64,000 bases of DNA from Gallionella sp. Lineage in GTDB: Bacteria > Pseudomonadota > Gammaproteobacteria > Burkholderiales > Gallionellaceae. The notes below the pieces were generated by a model, which was not told the DNA's origin, did no database searches, and saw only the letters and a program-made list of their open reading frames with translations. The stretch spans positions 62,001 through 126,000 of the forward strand of contig JAQTZW010000002.1 of assembly GCA_028687575.1 (NCBI GenBank), in the 5' to 3' direction. Positions within the stretch are counted from its first letter, which is position 1. Each line of letters starts with the position of its first letter. The position numbers and the translations under genes were made by a program. Positions 1 through 12,121 of this stretch are shown here, in pieces.

Positions 1-523
<523 letters not shown>

Positions 524-567
524 TCCCCCAGCAGGCCGTTAACCTCTACTTGAGGAGGTAGCGAAAC

Positions 568-1704
568 ATGTCTGACAAAAATCATTTGCTGCTGGTAGAT
601 GACGATTTCATGATGCAGGAGATCGAGCGTCACCAGTTGGGCGAAGAAAAATACCGCTTTTCGGTCGCTGACAACGGTGTGGACGCGCTGGTCAGGGTGT
701 CTGCCGACAAGCCGGAGATCATTCTGCTGGATGTTTCCATGCCGGATATGGATGGTCTGGAAACCTGCCGGCGTATCCGTGCCGACGAGGATAACAACGA
801 CATCCACATCATTTTCGTGACTTCGCACGACGATGACGAGACCCGACTGGCAGCATACGAGGCCGGCGGCGACGATGTGCTGACCAAGCCGCTCAACCCG
901 GCAGAGATTTGCCGCAAGGTCGAGGTGGCTCTGGGGAGTCGCAAGCAGGTGGAGAGTCTGCACCGGCAGATCGCCGAAACCACGACATTTCTGATGTCCA
1001 CCATCAGCACCAGTGGCGAATATGGTGTGGTGATGACGGCGATGCGCCAGTCCATGGGTTGCAAATCGCTGGCCGAACTGGCCGAGGTGATGATCAAAGC
1101 GCTGGAGGATTTCGACTTGCAGGGGACGGTGCAGTTGCGCGTGCCGGGTGAGACCCTGACCATCAATACCGAACGTCGCTCCAGTGCGCTGGAGCAGGAG
1201 ATGCTGCTGAGACTCTCGCTGGAAAACAAGCACATCGTCGATTACGGAAGCCGCACGGCGTTCTGCTATCCGAACGTCGCAATCCTGATCAAGAACATGC
1301 CGCAGGACGATCCCGATGTCTATGGCCGAATCAAGGATAATGTCGCCTTGCTGTCCGAAGCTGGTGAATTTCGCATGCAGGCACTGGTGGGCGAAATCAG
1401 TGTGCGACGCCAGCAGGAGAGTCTGTCCAAAAGCGTTGCACTGGCAGCCGAAGTGCTGGCCCATGCGGATTCCCAATACAAGCGCGGCCAGTCCGAAATG
1501 GCACAGATATTCGATGAACTGGAACGCAAACTGGAATGGAGTCTGGCCGGCCTCGGGCTGACCGAGGATCAGGAACAGGGCTTCATCAAGCTGTTGCGTC
1601 CGATTACCGAGCGCGCGCAGGCGCTGTATGACGAAGGCGTCGAGCTGGACGAGCAACTCTCCCGCGCGCTGGGCGCATTGCAGGACAGCCTGGCTGCTAA
1701 ATAA
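568..1704 (+). CDS. Response regulator with uncharacterised C-terminal output domain
   Basis: The 378-residue protein starts with a complete receiver domain (about residues 5-125): acidic pocket D11-D12-D13, phospho-acceptor D55 in LLDVSMPDMDG, T85 and K107. After a short helical linker comes about 240 residues without a recognisable DNA-binding, GGDEF, EAL or HD motif. Residues about 150-285 look like a GAF-type sensory fold and the C-terminal 90 residues are helical and charged, possibly coiled coil. A strong Shine-Dalgarno (TGAGGAGG) precedes the ATG. It converges on a hybrid histidine kinase across a shared terminator, which makes that kinase a plausible but unproven partner. Output is unknown. 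Confidence 0.85.
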   Translation: MSDKNHLLLVDDDFMMQEIERHQLGEEKYRFSVADNGVDALVRVSADKPEIILLDVSMPDMDGLETCRRIRADEDNNDIHIIFVTSHDDDETRLAAYEAGGDDVLTKPLNPAEICRKVEVALGSRKQVESLHRQIAETTTFLMSTISTSGEYGVVMTAMRQSMGCKSLAELAEVMIKALEDFDLQGTVQLRVPGETLTINTERRSSALEQEMLLRLSLENKHIVDYGSRTAFCYPNVAILIKNMPQDDPDVYGRIKDNVALLSEAGEFRMQALVGEISVRRQQESLSKSVALAAEVLAHADSQYKRGQSEMAQIFDELERKLEWSLAGLGLTEDQEQGFIKLLRPITERAQALYDEGVELDEQLSRALGALQDSLAAK

Positions 1705-1730
1705 CGACGGGTTCTGCTGTCTACAATCAA

Positions 1731-1758
1731 GGGGCGATGCCAAGGCATCGCCCCTTTT
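1731..1758. terminator. Rho-independent terminator between convergent genes
   Basis: A perfect 10-bp GC-rich stem (GGGGCGATGC / GCATCGCCCC) with a small loop is followed by TTTT on the plus strand. It sits between the stop codons of the response regulator (plus) and the hybrid kinase (minus), so it probably ends the plus-strand transcript. The minus-strand side has no clean T run. Confidence 0.8.
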
Positions 1759-1770
1759 GCTTGATGCCGG

Positions 1771-4700
1771 TTACGGCTGTGTGGCGCCGCGCTCGTGATT
1801 GCGGATGACGACCAGTGCATCGGTCATCAGTGTTTTCAGCGCCGGGCAGGACTGGATGGCCTCATCGGTTTTTCCCGCCATGAGCCGCGCTTCCATGTCT
1901 GCGGCTGCCTGGCGGACAGCCAGCGCGCCTATCGAGGCCGCCATGCCTTTGAGCGAATGCGCCTGCCGTTGGGCGACTTCGAACTTGCCGCTATTGAGCA
2001 GACTTTCCAGTTCGTCCAGATTGATCGCAGGACTCTTCTGGAACATGCCCAGCATGCGCAGATAAAATTTTTCGTCGCCGCTGACGGTGGCCAGACCGGC
2101 GGCGATGTCCAGCGTGTTATCCGGCATGCTGTCTGCTGCATCGCCCGCCGGGGCGGGCAGCGTCTCCAGTGTTGCGGGCATTGTGTCGGGTTCGGCAATA
2201 GTCTGTGCGGGTGGTGCGGGCATGTCTGCTCCCCGGTTGTCTGTTTGTGTGGCATCCCCGCTCAACAGCCACTTGAGCAGTGCGGCATACAGAGTCTCGG
2301 GGCGTATCGGTTTGGTGACGATGTCGTTCATGCCGGAAGCCACGCATTGCTCCCGTTCCTCGGAAAGCGCGTGTGCGGTCAGTGCGATGACGGGCAGCAA
2401 CGGGTGTTCGGCGCGGATGATGCGGGCCGCAGTATGGCCGTCCATCACCGGCATTTGCAGGTCCATTAGCACCAGATCGTAGGGTGTGGCGCTTACCGCA
2501 TCCACTGCCTGAGCGCCGTTCTCGGCGGTGTCCACCCTGGCGTGCGTGAGTTCGATCAGCTCCTTGCCGACCTGACGGTTGAATTCGTTGTCGTCCACCA
2601 GCAGGATACGCTTGCCGGACAGATCCGCCACAGGTGCTGCCGGGTTGGCGGCAGGCTGCTTCGCAGAAATGGCGGCATCATTTTTCCCGTGCAGGACGTT
2701 GACCAAGGCGTTGTGCAGCATGGAGCGATTGACCGGTTTGCTCAGGAAAGCCTGAAAAATCAGATCGCCCGAGTGCTGGCTGACACTCTCCTCATCGTTG
2801 GCCGTGACCATCATCAGCGGCACATCATGGTATTGCGGCATCTCGCGTATCTTGCGCGCCGCACTGATGCCATTCATGCCTGGCAGATTGAGGTCCAGCA
2901 GGATCGCGTCAACCGGCTGCGGCTGGTCTGCCAGTCGTTTGAGCGCATCCTCGGCGGAACCGGCGGCGACCGTCCGTCCCCCGAACGACTCGATGGCGCG
3001 CTGGAACAGCGTGCGTATCACCACGTTATCATCCACCACCATCAGGGTGCGGCCTTCGATCGGGTTGATACGCGCCGGGTCAAAGTACTGGTTATGACCA
3101 TCCTGCGACTTGCTGTCATCGGATTTCTGGATGTCCAGGGTGATTGTGAAGCTGAAGCAGCTGCCGACGCCGATCTCGCTCTCCACAGTGATACAGCCGC
3201 CCATCATGGCAATCAATTCCTGGCTGATCGCCAGCCCCAGTCCGGTCCCGCCATACTTGCGCGTGGTGGTATTGTCGGCCTGGTTGAACGCGGTGAACAG
3301 CTTGGCCATCTGTTCTGCCGTCATGCCGATGCCGGTGTCGCGCACCGAGTATTTCAGGGTCACCTTGTCCTGTTCGCAGCCCAGCGATTCGACGGTCAGC
3401 GAGATGCCGCCCCGTTCGGTGAATTTCATCGCATTGCTCATCAGGTTGGTCAGCACCTGGCCTAGCCGCAACGGATCGCCGATCAGCCGGTCCGGCACGT
3501 CCGGCATCACGCCTACGGCCATGTCCAGCCCCTTGTCCAGCATGCGCGTGGAGAACAGGCTGGAGACTTTCGACAGCACATCGTCCAGGCTCATCGGGAT
3601 GGACTCCAGTTCCATCTTGTTGGCCTCGATCTTGGAGAAATCCAGGATGTCATTGACGATGCCCAGCAGCGAGTCTGCTGCGATGTTGATCTTGTTCGCA
3701 TAATCGCGCGCACGGTTCGGCAATTCCATGCGCAGCGCCAGGTGCGAGAAGCCCAGGATGGCGTTGATCGGTGTGCGGATCTCGTGGCTCATGTTGGCCA
3801 GGAAGGCCGCCTTGGCCACATTGGCGGCATAGGCGTCCTTCAGCGCCTGTTCCAGCAATTCCTGTTTCGCCTGTTGCTGGGTGATGTCGCGCACGATACC
3901 GACATAGGTCGTGCCCTCGTCGTCCATCATTTCGTTCACCAGCATCTCGATGATCAGCGGCTGCCCGTCTTTTTTGACTGCCGGCACTTCACGGCGTACG
4001 CCCACGACGCGGCGTTCGCGGTTCTGCTGATAGCGGGCCAGATAGCCGTCATGCGCACTTTGGTAGGGCTCCGGCATCAGGATCCTGACGTTCTGGCCGA
4101 GCAGTTCGTCCTCCTCGTAGCCGAACATTGTGTGCATCGCATCGTTCGCCATCAGTATCTTGCCGCGCGCGTCTATCATCACCATGCCTTCCAGCATGGC
4201 GCGGTGTATGGTGCGGCTGCGGGCTTCGCTGAGTGCCAGTTCACGGGTGCGTTCCTTGACCTGTTGCTCCAGTTTGTGCTGCGCCTCCAGGCGTTCGCTG
4301 GCATCGCTGATCAGGCCGGTGATCCATTTGCGACCATCGTAATCCACCACCACGCTGCTCACGTCTGTTATCACGACGCTGCCGTCGCTGCACAAAAATG
4401 GAACTTCCCGGAAGCTGGCCCGTTCGTTGTTCAACGCGGCGACAAAAGCCTGTTGCATCTGCTCCCGCGCCTCTAGAGGATGCAGATCCGCCTGACATTT
4501 GGAGAGCAGTTCCTCGCGGCTATAGCCCAGCATCTTGCAGATGGACGGATTGGCGTTCCATACCCGGCCGGTCTGCGCATCGAATACCAGCATGCCCTCG
4601 GCGGCGGCGGAGAACAGCGAGGCGAACAGCTCGTTGGCTTCCTGCTGTTCGCGCCGGATGCTCAGCGCCAGTTCGTTGCTGGCCTGGGTCAGTTTGAAAA

Positions 4701-4887
4701 AATGATACAGCACCGCCAACAGCGTGCCTGACAGGATCAGCGCCGAGCCCAGCAAAGCCAGATGCAGGTCGTCTTCGGAGGAATGGTGCAGCGCGTAGTA
4801 CAGCCAGCCATTGAGCAGGATCAGCAGCACGCCGGCGCTCACCAGTATCATGCGGGCGCGGCTCAGATTGATGCGGGTGCGCTTCAT
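1771..4887 (-). CDS. Hybrid sensor histidine kinase (PAS-PAS-HisKA-HATPase-REC-REC-HPt)
   Basis: This 1038-residue, BarA-like phosphorelay kinase has two N-terminal membrane helices (about 13-32 and 43-63) joined by a very short loop, so sensing is probably cytoplasmic or intramembrane. Two PAS domains follow (about 88-205 and 225-340). The HisKA box [12 protein letters not shown] places the phospho-acceptor at H368. The ATPase part contains N485, DTGIGM and [10 protein letters not shown]. The first receiver has D619/D620, D665 and K717; the second has D765/D766, D809 and K859. A C-terminal HPt domain carries H977 in [12 protein letters not shown]. All phosphotransfer residues look intact, so the protein can in principle run a full His-Asp-His-Asp relay. 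The output partner is not fused; the convergent response regulator is a candidate. Its signal is unknown. Confidence 0.93.
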   Translation of the reverse strand: MKRTRINLSRARMILVSAGVLLILLNGWLYYALHHSSEDDLHLALLGSALILSGTLLAVLYHFFKLTQASNELALSIRREQQEANELFASLFSAAAEGMLVFDAQTGRVWNANPSICKMLGYSREELLSKCQADLHPLEAREQMQQAFVAALNNERASFREVPFLCSDGSVVITDVSSVVVDYDGRKWITGLISDASERLEAQHKLEQQVKERTRELALSEARSRTIHRAMLEGMVMIDARGKILMANDAMHTMFGYEEDELLGQNVRILMPEPYQSAHDGYLARYQQNRERRVVGVRREVPAVKKDGQPLIIEMLVNEMMDDEGTTYVGIVRDITQQQAKQELLEQALKDAYAANVAKAAFLANMSHEIRTPINAILGFSHLALRMELPNRARDYANKINIAADSLLGIVNDILDFSKIEANKMELESIPMSLDDVLSKVSSLFSTRMLDKGLDMAVGVMPDVPDRLIGDPLRLGQVLTNLMSNAMKFTERGGISLTVESLGCEQDKVTLKYSVRDTGIGMTAEQMAKLFTAFNQADNTTTRKYGGTGLGLAISQELIAMMGGCITVESEIGVGSCFSFTITLDIQKSDDSKSQDGHNQYFDPARINPIEGRTLMVVDDNVVIRTLFQRAIESFGGRTVAAGSAEDALKRLADQPQPVDAILLDLNLPGMNGISAARKIREMPQYHDVPLMMVTANDEESVSQHSGDLIFQAFLSKPVNRSMLHNALVNVLHGKNDAAISAKQPAANPAAPVADLSGKRILLVDDNEFNRQVGKELIELTHARVDTAENGAQAVDAVSATPYDLVLMDLQMPVMDGHTAARIIRAEHPLLPVIALTAHALSEEREQCVASGMNDIVTKPIRPETLYAALLKWLLSGDATQTDNRGADMPAPPAQTIAEPDTMPATLETLPAPAGDAADSMPDNTLDIAAGLATVSGDEKFYLRMLGMFQKSPAINLDELESLLNSGKFEVAQRQAHSLKGMAASIGALAVRQAAADMEARLMAGKTDEAIQSCPALKTLMTDALVVIRNHERGATQP

Positions 4888-5228
4888 GGGTTCATCTCCA
4901 GAGTGGTGTGTCGTCTGGCGACAGTGCAGGCTATCGCGTTCGGGTGCTCCTGATTCATGTGTGTCATCGCAAGCGGTGGGTCAGCTAGAGTGGCTCGAAG
5001 TGATCTGGACCGCTTGCCGCAACGAGGTGCGGTCGTAAAGAATCAGGATTGTCTTTGCCATTTGCTATGCTCCATTGCTCGGGCTTGAAGTGGGGCGCGT
5101 GAGTAGGGCCTGGCATTTCCCGATCAGGGGGGTGCCAACTGGTAGGAGTATCGGCAGTTGCAGCCGAAACTTTATCCCGCGAGGAATGGTTTTTTGAGGC
5201 GTCCCGCGAGGGGAAAGAGGGAGGGGGG
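4888..5228. other. Intergenic region, no gene recognised
   Basis: About 340 bases lie between the start of the hybrid kinase and the end of mntP, both minus strand. It must contain the promoter and leader of the kinase, but I see no convincing -35/-10 pair. The part next to mntP is G-rich and purine-rich (about 5200-5228). No convincing ORF, tRNA or intrinsic terminator is visible. Confidence 0.5.
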
Positions 5229-5762
5229 TTATATGGCCAGCATCTTCAGGCCGATCAGGATCAGCACGATGCCGCCGAAGACTTCGGCCTTGCCTTCAAG
5301 GTAGGCGCCGCCGTGCCGGCCCAATCCCACGCCCGCCCAGCTGAAGGCAAAGGTGGTCAGGCCGATGAGAGCGCAGGCCAGATAGACGTTGATGTCCAGC
5401 AGCGTCAGGCTGAAGCCGGCGGCCATCGCGTCCAGGCTGGTGGCGACCGCCAGCATCAGCATCAGCTTGTTGGTGATGGCGGCGATGTCCTCCTCGATGT
5501 TCTCATGCAGCCCTTCGTAGATCATCTTGGCGCCGACGGCGGACAGCAGCAGGCAGGCGATCCAGTGCGCGTAGGCGTCCACCCAGCCCAGTACGCCGCG
5601 CCCGCCCAGATAGCCGATGAACGGCATCAGCGCCTGGAATGCGCCGAAGTACAGGCCGGCCTGGATGCCGAGTCCGCGACTGGCGCTTTTCGAACCCAGG
5701 CCGATGGAAACGGCAAAGGCATCCATGCTGAGGGCGACAGCTAATATCATGACTTCAAACAT
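5229..5762 (-). CDS. mntP: Manganese efflux pump MntP family protein
   Basis: The product is a 177-residue inner-membrane protein of the MntP family, which exports Mn2+. It is almost entirely hydrophobic with six predicted helices and carries the paired family motifs with conserved aspartates: ALSMDAFAVSIGLG near the N terminus and ATSLDAMAAGFSL in the second half, consistent with an internal duplication. The ORF stays open 49 codons further upstream, but the ATG at 5762 starts directly at the first helix, matches family length, and has an AAGG box nearby. In many bacteria mntP follows a manganese (yybP-ykoY) riboswitch; I could not find its conserved elements here. Confidence 0.9.
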   Translation of the reverse strand: MFEVMILAVALSMDAFAVSIGLGSKSASRGLGIQAGLYFGAFQALMPFIGYLGGRGVLGWVDAYAHWIACLLLSAVGAKMIYEGLHENIEEDIAAITNKLMLMLAVATSLDAMAAGFSLTLLDINVYLACALIGLTTFAFSWAGVGLGRHGGAYLEGKAEVFGGIVLILIGLKMLAI

Positions 5763-5871
5763 TTGGTACCTTGTGCTGGATGGATGTGGCTGAGTAGATT
5801 GCCCGGTCGGGCGGGTGGATTGTAGCGCAATCGCGGATTGTTCTGCCGGCTTCATAAGCATGCGCTTGTAT

Positions 5872-5900
5872 TTGATGCGGTTGTCCGATTCGGCTATAAT
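5872..5900 (+). promoter_or_regulatory. Sigma-70-type promoter of carAB
   Basis: TTGATG (5872-5877) and a perfect TATAAT (5895-5900) are separated by 17 bp. Transcription would start near 5907, giving a carA leader of about 60 bases that contains a stable hairpin. Confidence 0.75.
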
Positions 5901-5916
5901 GCGCACCATTCTTTTT

Positions 5917-5942
5917 GCGGGATGAACTTACGGTTCTCCCGC
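5917..5942 (+). promoter_or_regulatory. Hairpin in the carA leader
   Basis: GCGGGA (5917-5922) pairs with TCCCGC (5937-5942), and inside it GAAC pairs with GTTC around a five-base loop, with one bulged T. The stem is followed by TTCTTTAT, a weak pyrimidine tract. It lies between the promoter and the start codon, so it could act as an attenuator or a 5' stabilising structure. The regulatory role is inferred. Confidence 0.45.
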
Positions 5943-5970
5943 TTCTTTATGTCTATCTTGGGAGCAGTTG

Positions 5971-7098
5971 GTGGCGCAAACGAATCCTGCAATTCTTGTA
6001 CTCGCCGACGGGACAGTGTTTCGCGGCATCGCCATCGGTGCTTCCGGCAGCCGCGTGGGCGAGGTGGTTTTCAATACTTCGATGACCGGCTATCAGGAGA
6101 TCCTGACCGACCCTTCCTATTGTCGCCAGATCGTCACCATGACGTATCCGCACATCGGCAATGTTGGTATCAACGAGGAAGATGTTGAATCCCGTCAGGT
6201 ATTTGCCAGCGGCCTGATCATCCGTGATCTGTCCCCGGTGGTGAGCAACTGGCGCAGCAGCCAGTCACTGCCTGACTATCTGAAAGCCAATGATGTGGTG
6301 GCGATCGCCGGCATAGATACCCGCAAGCTGACGCGCATCCTGCGCGAAAAAGGTGCGCAGAGCGGCTGTATCGCCACCGGTGACGATGTCGAAGCGGCGC
6401 TGGCGGCGGCACGCGGTTTTGCCGGTCTGGCCGGCATGGATCTGGCGCAGGTGGTGACCTGCGATGCGCCTTATCGCTGGACGCAGAGCGAATGGGCGCT
6501 GGGCAAGGGCTATGGCGAGGTTTCTGCCGCCAAGTTCAAGGTGGTCGCCTATGATTTCGGCGTGAAGCGCAACATCCTGCGCATGCTGGCCAGTCGTGGC
6601 TGCGACATCACCGTGGTGCCGGCGAAAACGCCCGCTGCCGACGTGCTGGCGATGAATCCAGATGGCGTGTTCCTGTCCAATGGCCCCGGCGATCCTGAGC
6701 CATGCGATTACGCCATCGCGGCAGCGCAGACCTTCATCGAGCGCGGCATCCCGCTGTATGGTATCTGCCTCGGTCACCAGATCATGGGGCTGGCGGTGGG
6801 GGCGAAGACCGTCAAGATGAAGTTCGGCCATCGCGGCGCGAACCATCCGGTGCAGGACGTGCAAAGCAAACAAGTGATGATCACCAGCCAGAACCACGGT
6901 TTTGCGGTGGATGCGGCGACGCTGCCGGCCAATGCGCGCGCGACCCACGTCTCACTGTTCGATGGCACGTTGCAGGGTTTCGAGTTGACCGACAAGCCCG
7001 CGTTCTGCTTCCAGGGACACCCGGAAGCCAGCCCCGGTCCGCACGACGTGGCCCCGTTGTTCGACAAGTTTATTGAATTGATGGAGAAGAATCGGTGA
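5971..7098 (+). CDS. carA: Carbamoyl-phosphate synthase small (glutaminase) subunit
   Basis: CarA hydrolyses glutamine and channels ammonia to CarB for carbamoyl phosphate, the precursor of pyrimidines and arginine. The N-terminal half is the CPSase small-chain domain ([18 protein letters not shown] segment with [13 protein letters not shown]). The C-terminal half is a class I glutamine amidotransferase: nucleophile C266 in GICLGHQ and H350/E352 in GHPEASPG. The GTG at 5971 is chosen because GGGAG lies six bases upstream; the TTG one codon earlier is too close. Length (375 residues) matches the family. The stop codon lies inside the first unit of a heptamer repeat, and carB follows after 88 bases. 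Confidence 0.97.
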   Translation: MAQTNPAILVLADGTVFRGIAIGASGSRVGEVVFNTSMTGYQEILTDPSYCRQIVTMTYPHIGNVGINEEDVESRQVFASGLIIRDLSPVVSNWRSSQSLPDYLKANDVVAIAGIDTRKLTRILREKGAQSGCIATGDDVEAALAAARGFAGLAGMDLAQVVTCDAPYRWTQSEWALGKGYGEVSAAKFKVVAYDFGVKRNILRMLASRGCDITVVPAKTPAADVLAMNPDGVFLSNGPGDPEPCDYAIAAAQTFIERGIPLYGICLGHQIMGLAVGAKTVKMKFGHRGANHPVQDVQSKQVMITSQNHGFAVDAATLPANARATHVSLFDGTLQGFELTDKPAFCFQGHPEASPGPHDVAPLFDKFIELMEKNR

Positions 7099-7179
7099 AA
7101 AGTGAAAGGTGAAAGGTGAAACGTAGCGGCTTGATCGCCGTGCGTTTTTCCGTTTCACGTTTCACGTTTCACGTTTCAC
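7095..7179. repeat. Inverted repeat of heptamer arrays (GTGAAAN) between carA and carB
   Basis: The left arm (7095-7123) is four tandem heptamers GTGAAAA, GTGAAAG, GTGAAAG, GTGAAAC plus G. The right arm (7151-7179) is four exact copies of CGTTTCA plus CA, the inverted complement. The arms can form a stem of about 29 bp with mismatches only at the seventh position of some units, around a 27-base centre. The carA stop codon is inside the first unit and the right arm ends seven bases before the carB ATG. A related element occurs at 14082-14161. Confidence 0.9.
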
Positions 7180-7186
7180 ATACAAG

Positions 7187-10405
<3,219 letters not shown>

Positions 10406-10423
10406 AAATCCTTAGTGGAAACC

Positions 10424-10455
10424 CACTGCCAGTCGTGGCGACACGGTCGGCAGTG
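10424..10455 (+). terminator. Hairpin between carB and greA (terminator-like, no U tract)
   Basis: CACTGCC pairs with GGCAGTG and an inner GTCGTG pairs with CACGGT (two G-U pairs) around a GCGA tetraloop, with one A/C mismatch. It is followed by AATAAATTA rather than a T run. It may be an mRNA processing or stabilising element or a weak terminator; greA starts about 30 bases later. Confidence 0.5.
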
Positions 10456-10483
10456 AATAAATTACATCGAGAAAGTGATTGTT

Positions 10484-10960
10484 ATGAGCAAAATTCCATT
10501 AACCGTGGTGGGCGCAGAGAAATTGCGCCAGGAACTGCACAGGCTGAAGACAGTAGAGCGTCCCGCTGTGATCACGGCGATTGCTGAAGCGCGTGCGCAG
10601 GGCGATCTTTCCGAGAATGCGGAATACGAGGCCGCTAAGGAAAAGCAGGGCTTTGTCGAAGGCCGCATCATGGAGCTGGAAAGCAAGTTGGGTAGCGCTC
10701 AGATCATAGACCCGCAGAGCCTGTCACAGGATGGTCGCTGCGTGTTCGGTACCACCGTGGTGCTGGAAGACGTGGATAATGGTGACGAGGTGACATACCA
10801 GATCGTGGGGGATGACGAGGCTGACATCAAGCTGCGCAAGATTTCCATCAGCTCGCCCATCGCCCGTGCGCTGATCGGCAAGAGCGGTGGCGACATCGCC
10901 GAAGTTCAGACGCCGCTCGGCATACGCGAATATGAAGTGGTCGAGGTGCAGTACCTCTAG
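10484..10960 (+). CDS. greA: Transcription elongation factor GreA
   Basis: GreA binds the RNA polymerase secondary channel and stimulates cleavage of backtracked RNA. The 158 residues show an N-terminal coiled-coil hairpin (about 12-75, with the acidic tip segment [18 protein letters not shown] that holds the conserved D and E) and a C-terminal FKBP-like domain ending [16 protein letters not shown]. The ATG at 10484 is chosen over the GTG at 10475 because it gives the standard [14 protein letters not shown] start and has GAGAAAG at proper spacing. It lies behind carAB, as in many betaproteobacteria, and converges on yhbY. Confidence 0.97.
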   Translation: MSKIPLTVVGAEKLRQELHRLKTVERPAVITAIAEARAQGDLSENAEYEAAKEKQGFVEGRIMELESKLGSAQIIDPQSLSQDGRCVFGTTVVLEDVDNGDEVTYQIVGDDEADIKLRKISISSPIARALIGKSGGDIAEVQTPLGIREYEVVEVQYL

Positions 10961-10964
10961 AGGC

Positions 10965-11039
10965 GGGAAGGGTAAAGGGGGAAGAAGGGTTTTCCCCTTG
11001 AGCGCCGCAGGCGCGATCCCTTCCCCCTTCTCCCTTCTC
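10965..11039. repeat. Inverted repeat of purine/pyrimidine heptamer arrays between greA and yhbY
   Basis: The left arm (10965-10989) runs GGGAAGG, GTAAAGG, GGGAAGA, AGGG. The right arm (11018-11039) is the pyrimidine complement built on the same 7-bp period. The arms pair imperfectly over more than 20 bp; the centre has a small GCGCC...GGCGC palindrome. It fills almost the whole gap between the convergent stop codons of greA and yhbY and may serve as a bidirectional terminator. The same unit type is found inside gluQ at 16835-16862. Confidence 0.85.
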
Positions 11040-11044
11040 TTGAT

Positions 11045-11398
11045 TCAGTTACGGCTGCCGATTTGTTTCTTGGTCAGCGGTTTTTTACCTTTATGGCGCG
11101 GCATCTGCTTGATGGCGATCTTGTGCAGATCAGGATTGGCCTTGAAAATCACCAGAATCTTGCCGATATGCTGCACGGCAGCCGCGTCCAGTTGTCCACA
11201 GATCTCCGTAAGTATGGCTTCGCGATCAGCACGTTCTGCCATTACGCGGATTTTGATGAGTTCGTGGAGTTCGAGCGTCTTGGCGATTTCCCGCAATACG
11301 GATTCGCTCAGGCCGGCGTTGCCGATGATTACGGTCGGCTTCAGCTGGTGAGCGCGGGCTTTCAGGGTGAGACGTTCTGTTACGGTGAGTTCTGACAT
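11045..11398 (-). CDS. yhbY: YhbY-family CRM-domain RNA-binding protein
   Basis: This 117-residue protein is a stand-alone CRM domain. The family associates with pre-50S ribosomal particles and is linked to ribosome maturation. Visible signatures are LKPTVIIGNAGLSESVLREI, the loop equivalent to the GxxG RNA-binding turn (IGNAG), and HELIKIRV. Two ATGs are adjacent (11401 and 11398); GAGAAA spacing favours the second. It is divergent from rlmE, another 50S maturation gene, with a gap of about 40 bases. Confidence 0.92.
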   Translation of the reverse strand: MSELTVTERLTLKARAHQLKPTVIIGNAGLSESVLREIAKTLELHELIKIRVMAERADREAILTEICGQLDAAAVQHIGKILVIFKANPDLHKIAIKQMPRHKGKKPLTKKQIGSRN

Positions 11399-11437
11399 CA
11401 TTTTCTCTATATTTTTCTAAGGCGCGGATTCTAAACG

Positions 11438-12058
11438 ATGAAGGCTTCCAAAACCAGCAAACAATGGATGAAGGAACATGTCAATGATCCTTTTGTGCAA
11501 ATGGCGCACAAGGACGGCTATCGCTCGCGTGCCGCCTACAAGCTGCTGGAGATTGATGAGAAAGACCATCTGATCAAGCCGGGCATGGTGGTGGTGGATC
11601 TGGGCGCGACGCCGGGCGGCTGGTGTCAGGTCGTGGGCAAGAAAATTGGTAGCAACGGCAAGGTAATTGCGCTCGACCTGTTGCCGCTTGAGCCACTGCG
11701 CGGCGTGGATTTCATTCTGGGAGATTTTCGCGAGGAGTCGGTGCTGAAAGAGCTGGAAAGAATGCTGCAAGGCAGGCCGGTAGGTCTTGTGATTTCGGAT
11801 ATGGCCCCCAATTTCAGCGGGGTGGCTTCGCTCGATCAGGATCGCTCCATGTATTTGGCGGAACTGGCGCTGGAGTTTGCGCTGCAACATCTGAGTCCGG
11901 ACGGCAGTTTTCTGGTCAAGGTGTTTCAGGGAGCAGGCTTCGAGGCTTACATGAAGTTACTGCGCAGCAGCTTTGCCAAGGCGGTTGCGCGCAAGCCCAA
12001 GGCATCCCGTGACCGCAGCAGCGAAGTGTATTTGCTGGGCACTGGAAAACTTGAGTAA
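11438..12058 (+). CDS. rlmE: 23S rRNA 2'-O-ribose U2552 methyltransferase RlmE
   Basis: RlmE (FtsJ/RrmJ) methylates the 2'-OH of U2552 in the 50S A-loop using SAM. The 206-residue protein has the SAM-binding motif [13 protein letters not shown] (53-65) and the catalytic tetrad K35, D121 (in SDMAPN), K161 and E196. Length and motif order match the E. coli enzyme. Its position just upstream of ftsH is the widely conserved rlmE-ftsH heat-shock arrangement. The divergent partner is yhbY. Confidence 0.96.
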   Translation: MKASKTSKQWMKEHVNDPFVQMAHKDGYRSRAAYKLLEIDEKDHLIKPGMVVVDLGATPGGWCQVVGKKIGSNGKVIALDLLPLEPLRGVDFILGDFREESVLKELERMLQGRPVGLVISDMAPNFSGVASLDQDRSMYLAELALEFALQHLSPDGSFLVKVFQGAGFEAYMKLLRSSFAKAVARKPKASRDRSSEVYLLGTGKLE

Positions 12059-12121
12059 TGATCTGATACATAGTCTAATGTCACACTTCGGTAGCCTTGA
12101 TGTGCGTAATAAGGAATTATC

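Noticed and set aside
5200-5228. Purine-rich stretch after mntP as a heptamer repeat
   Set aside because: No regular 7-bp period and no inverted arm.
5763-5870. Manganese yybP-ykoY riboswitch upstream of mntP
   Set aside because: The conserved internal loops could not be found and a possible -10 lies too close to the start to leave room for the aptamer.
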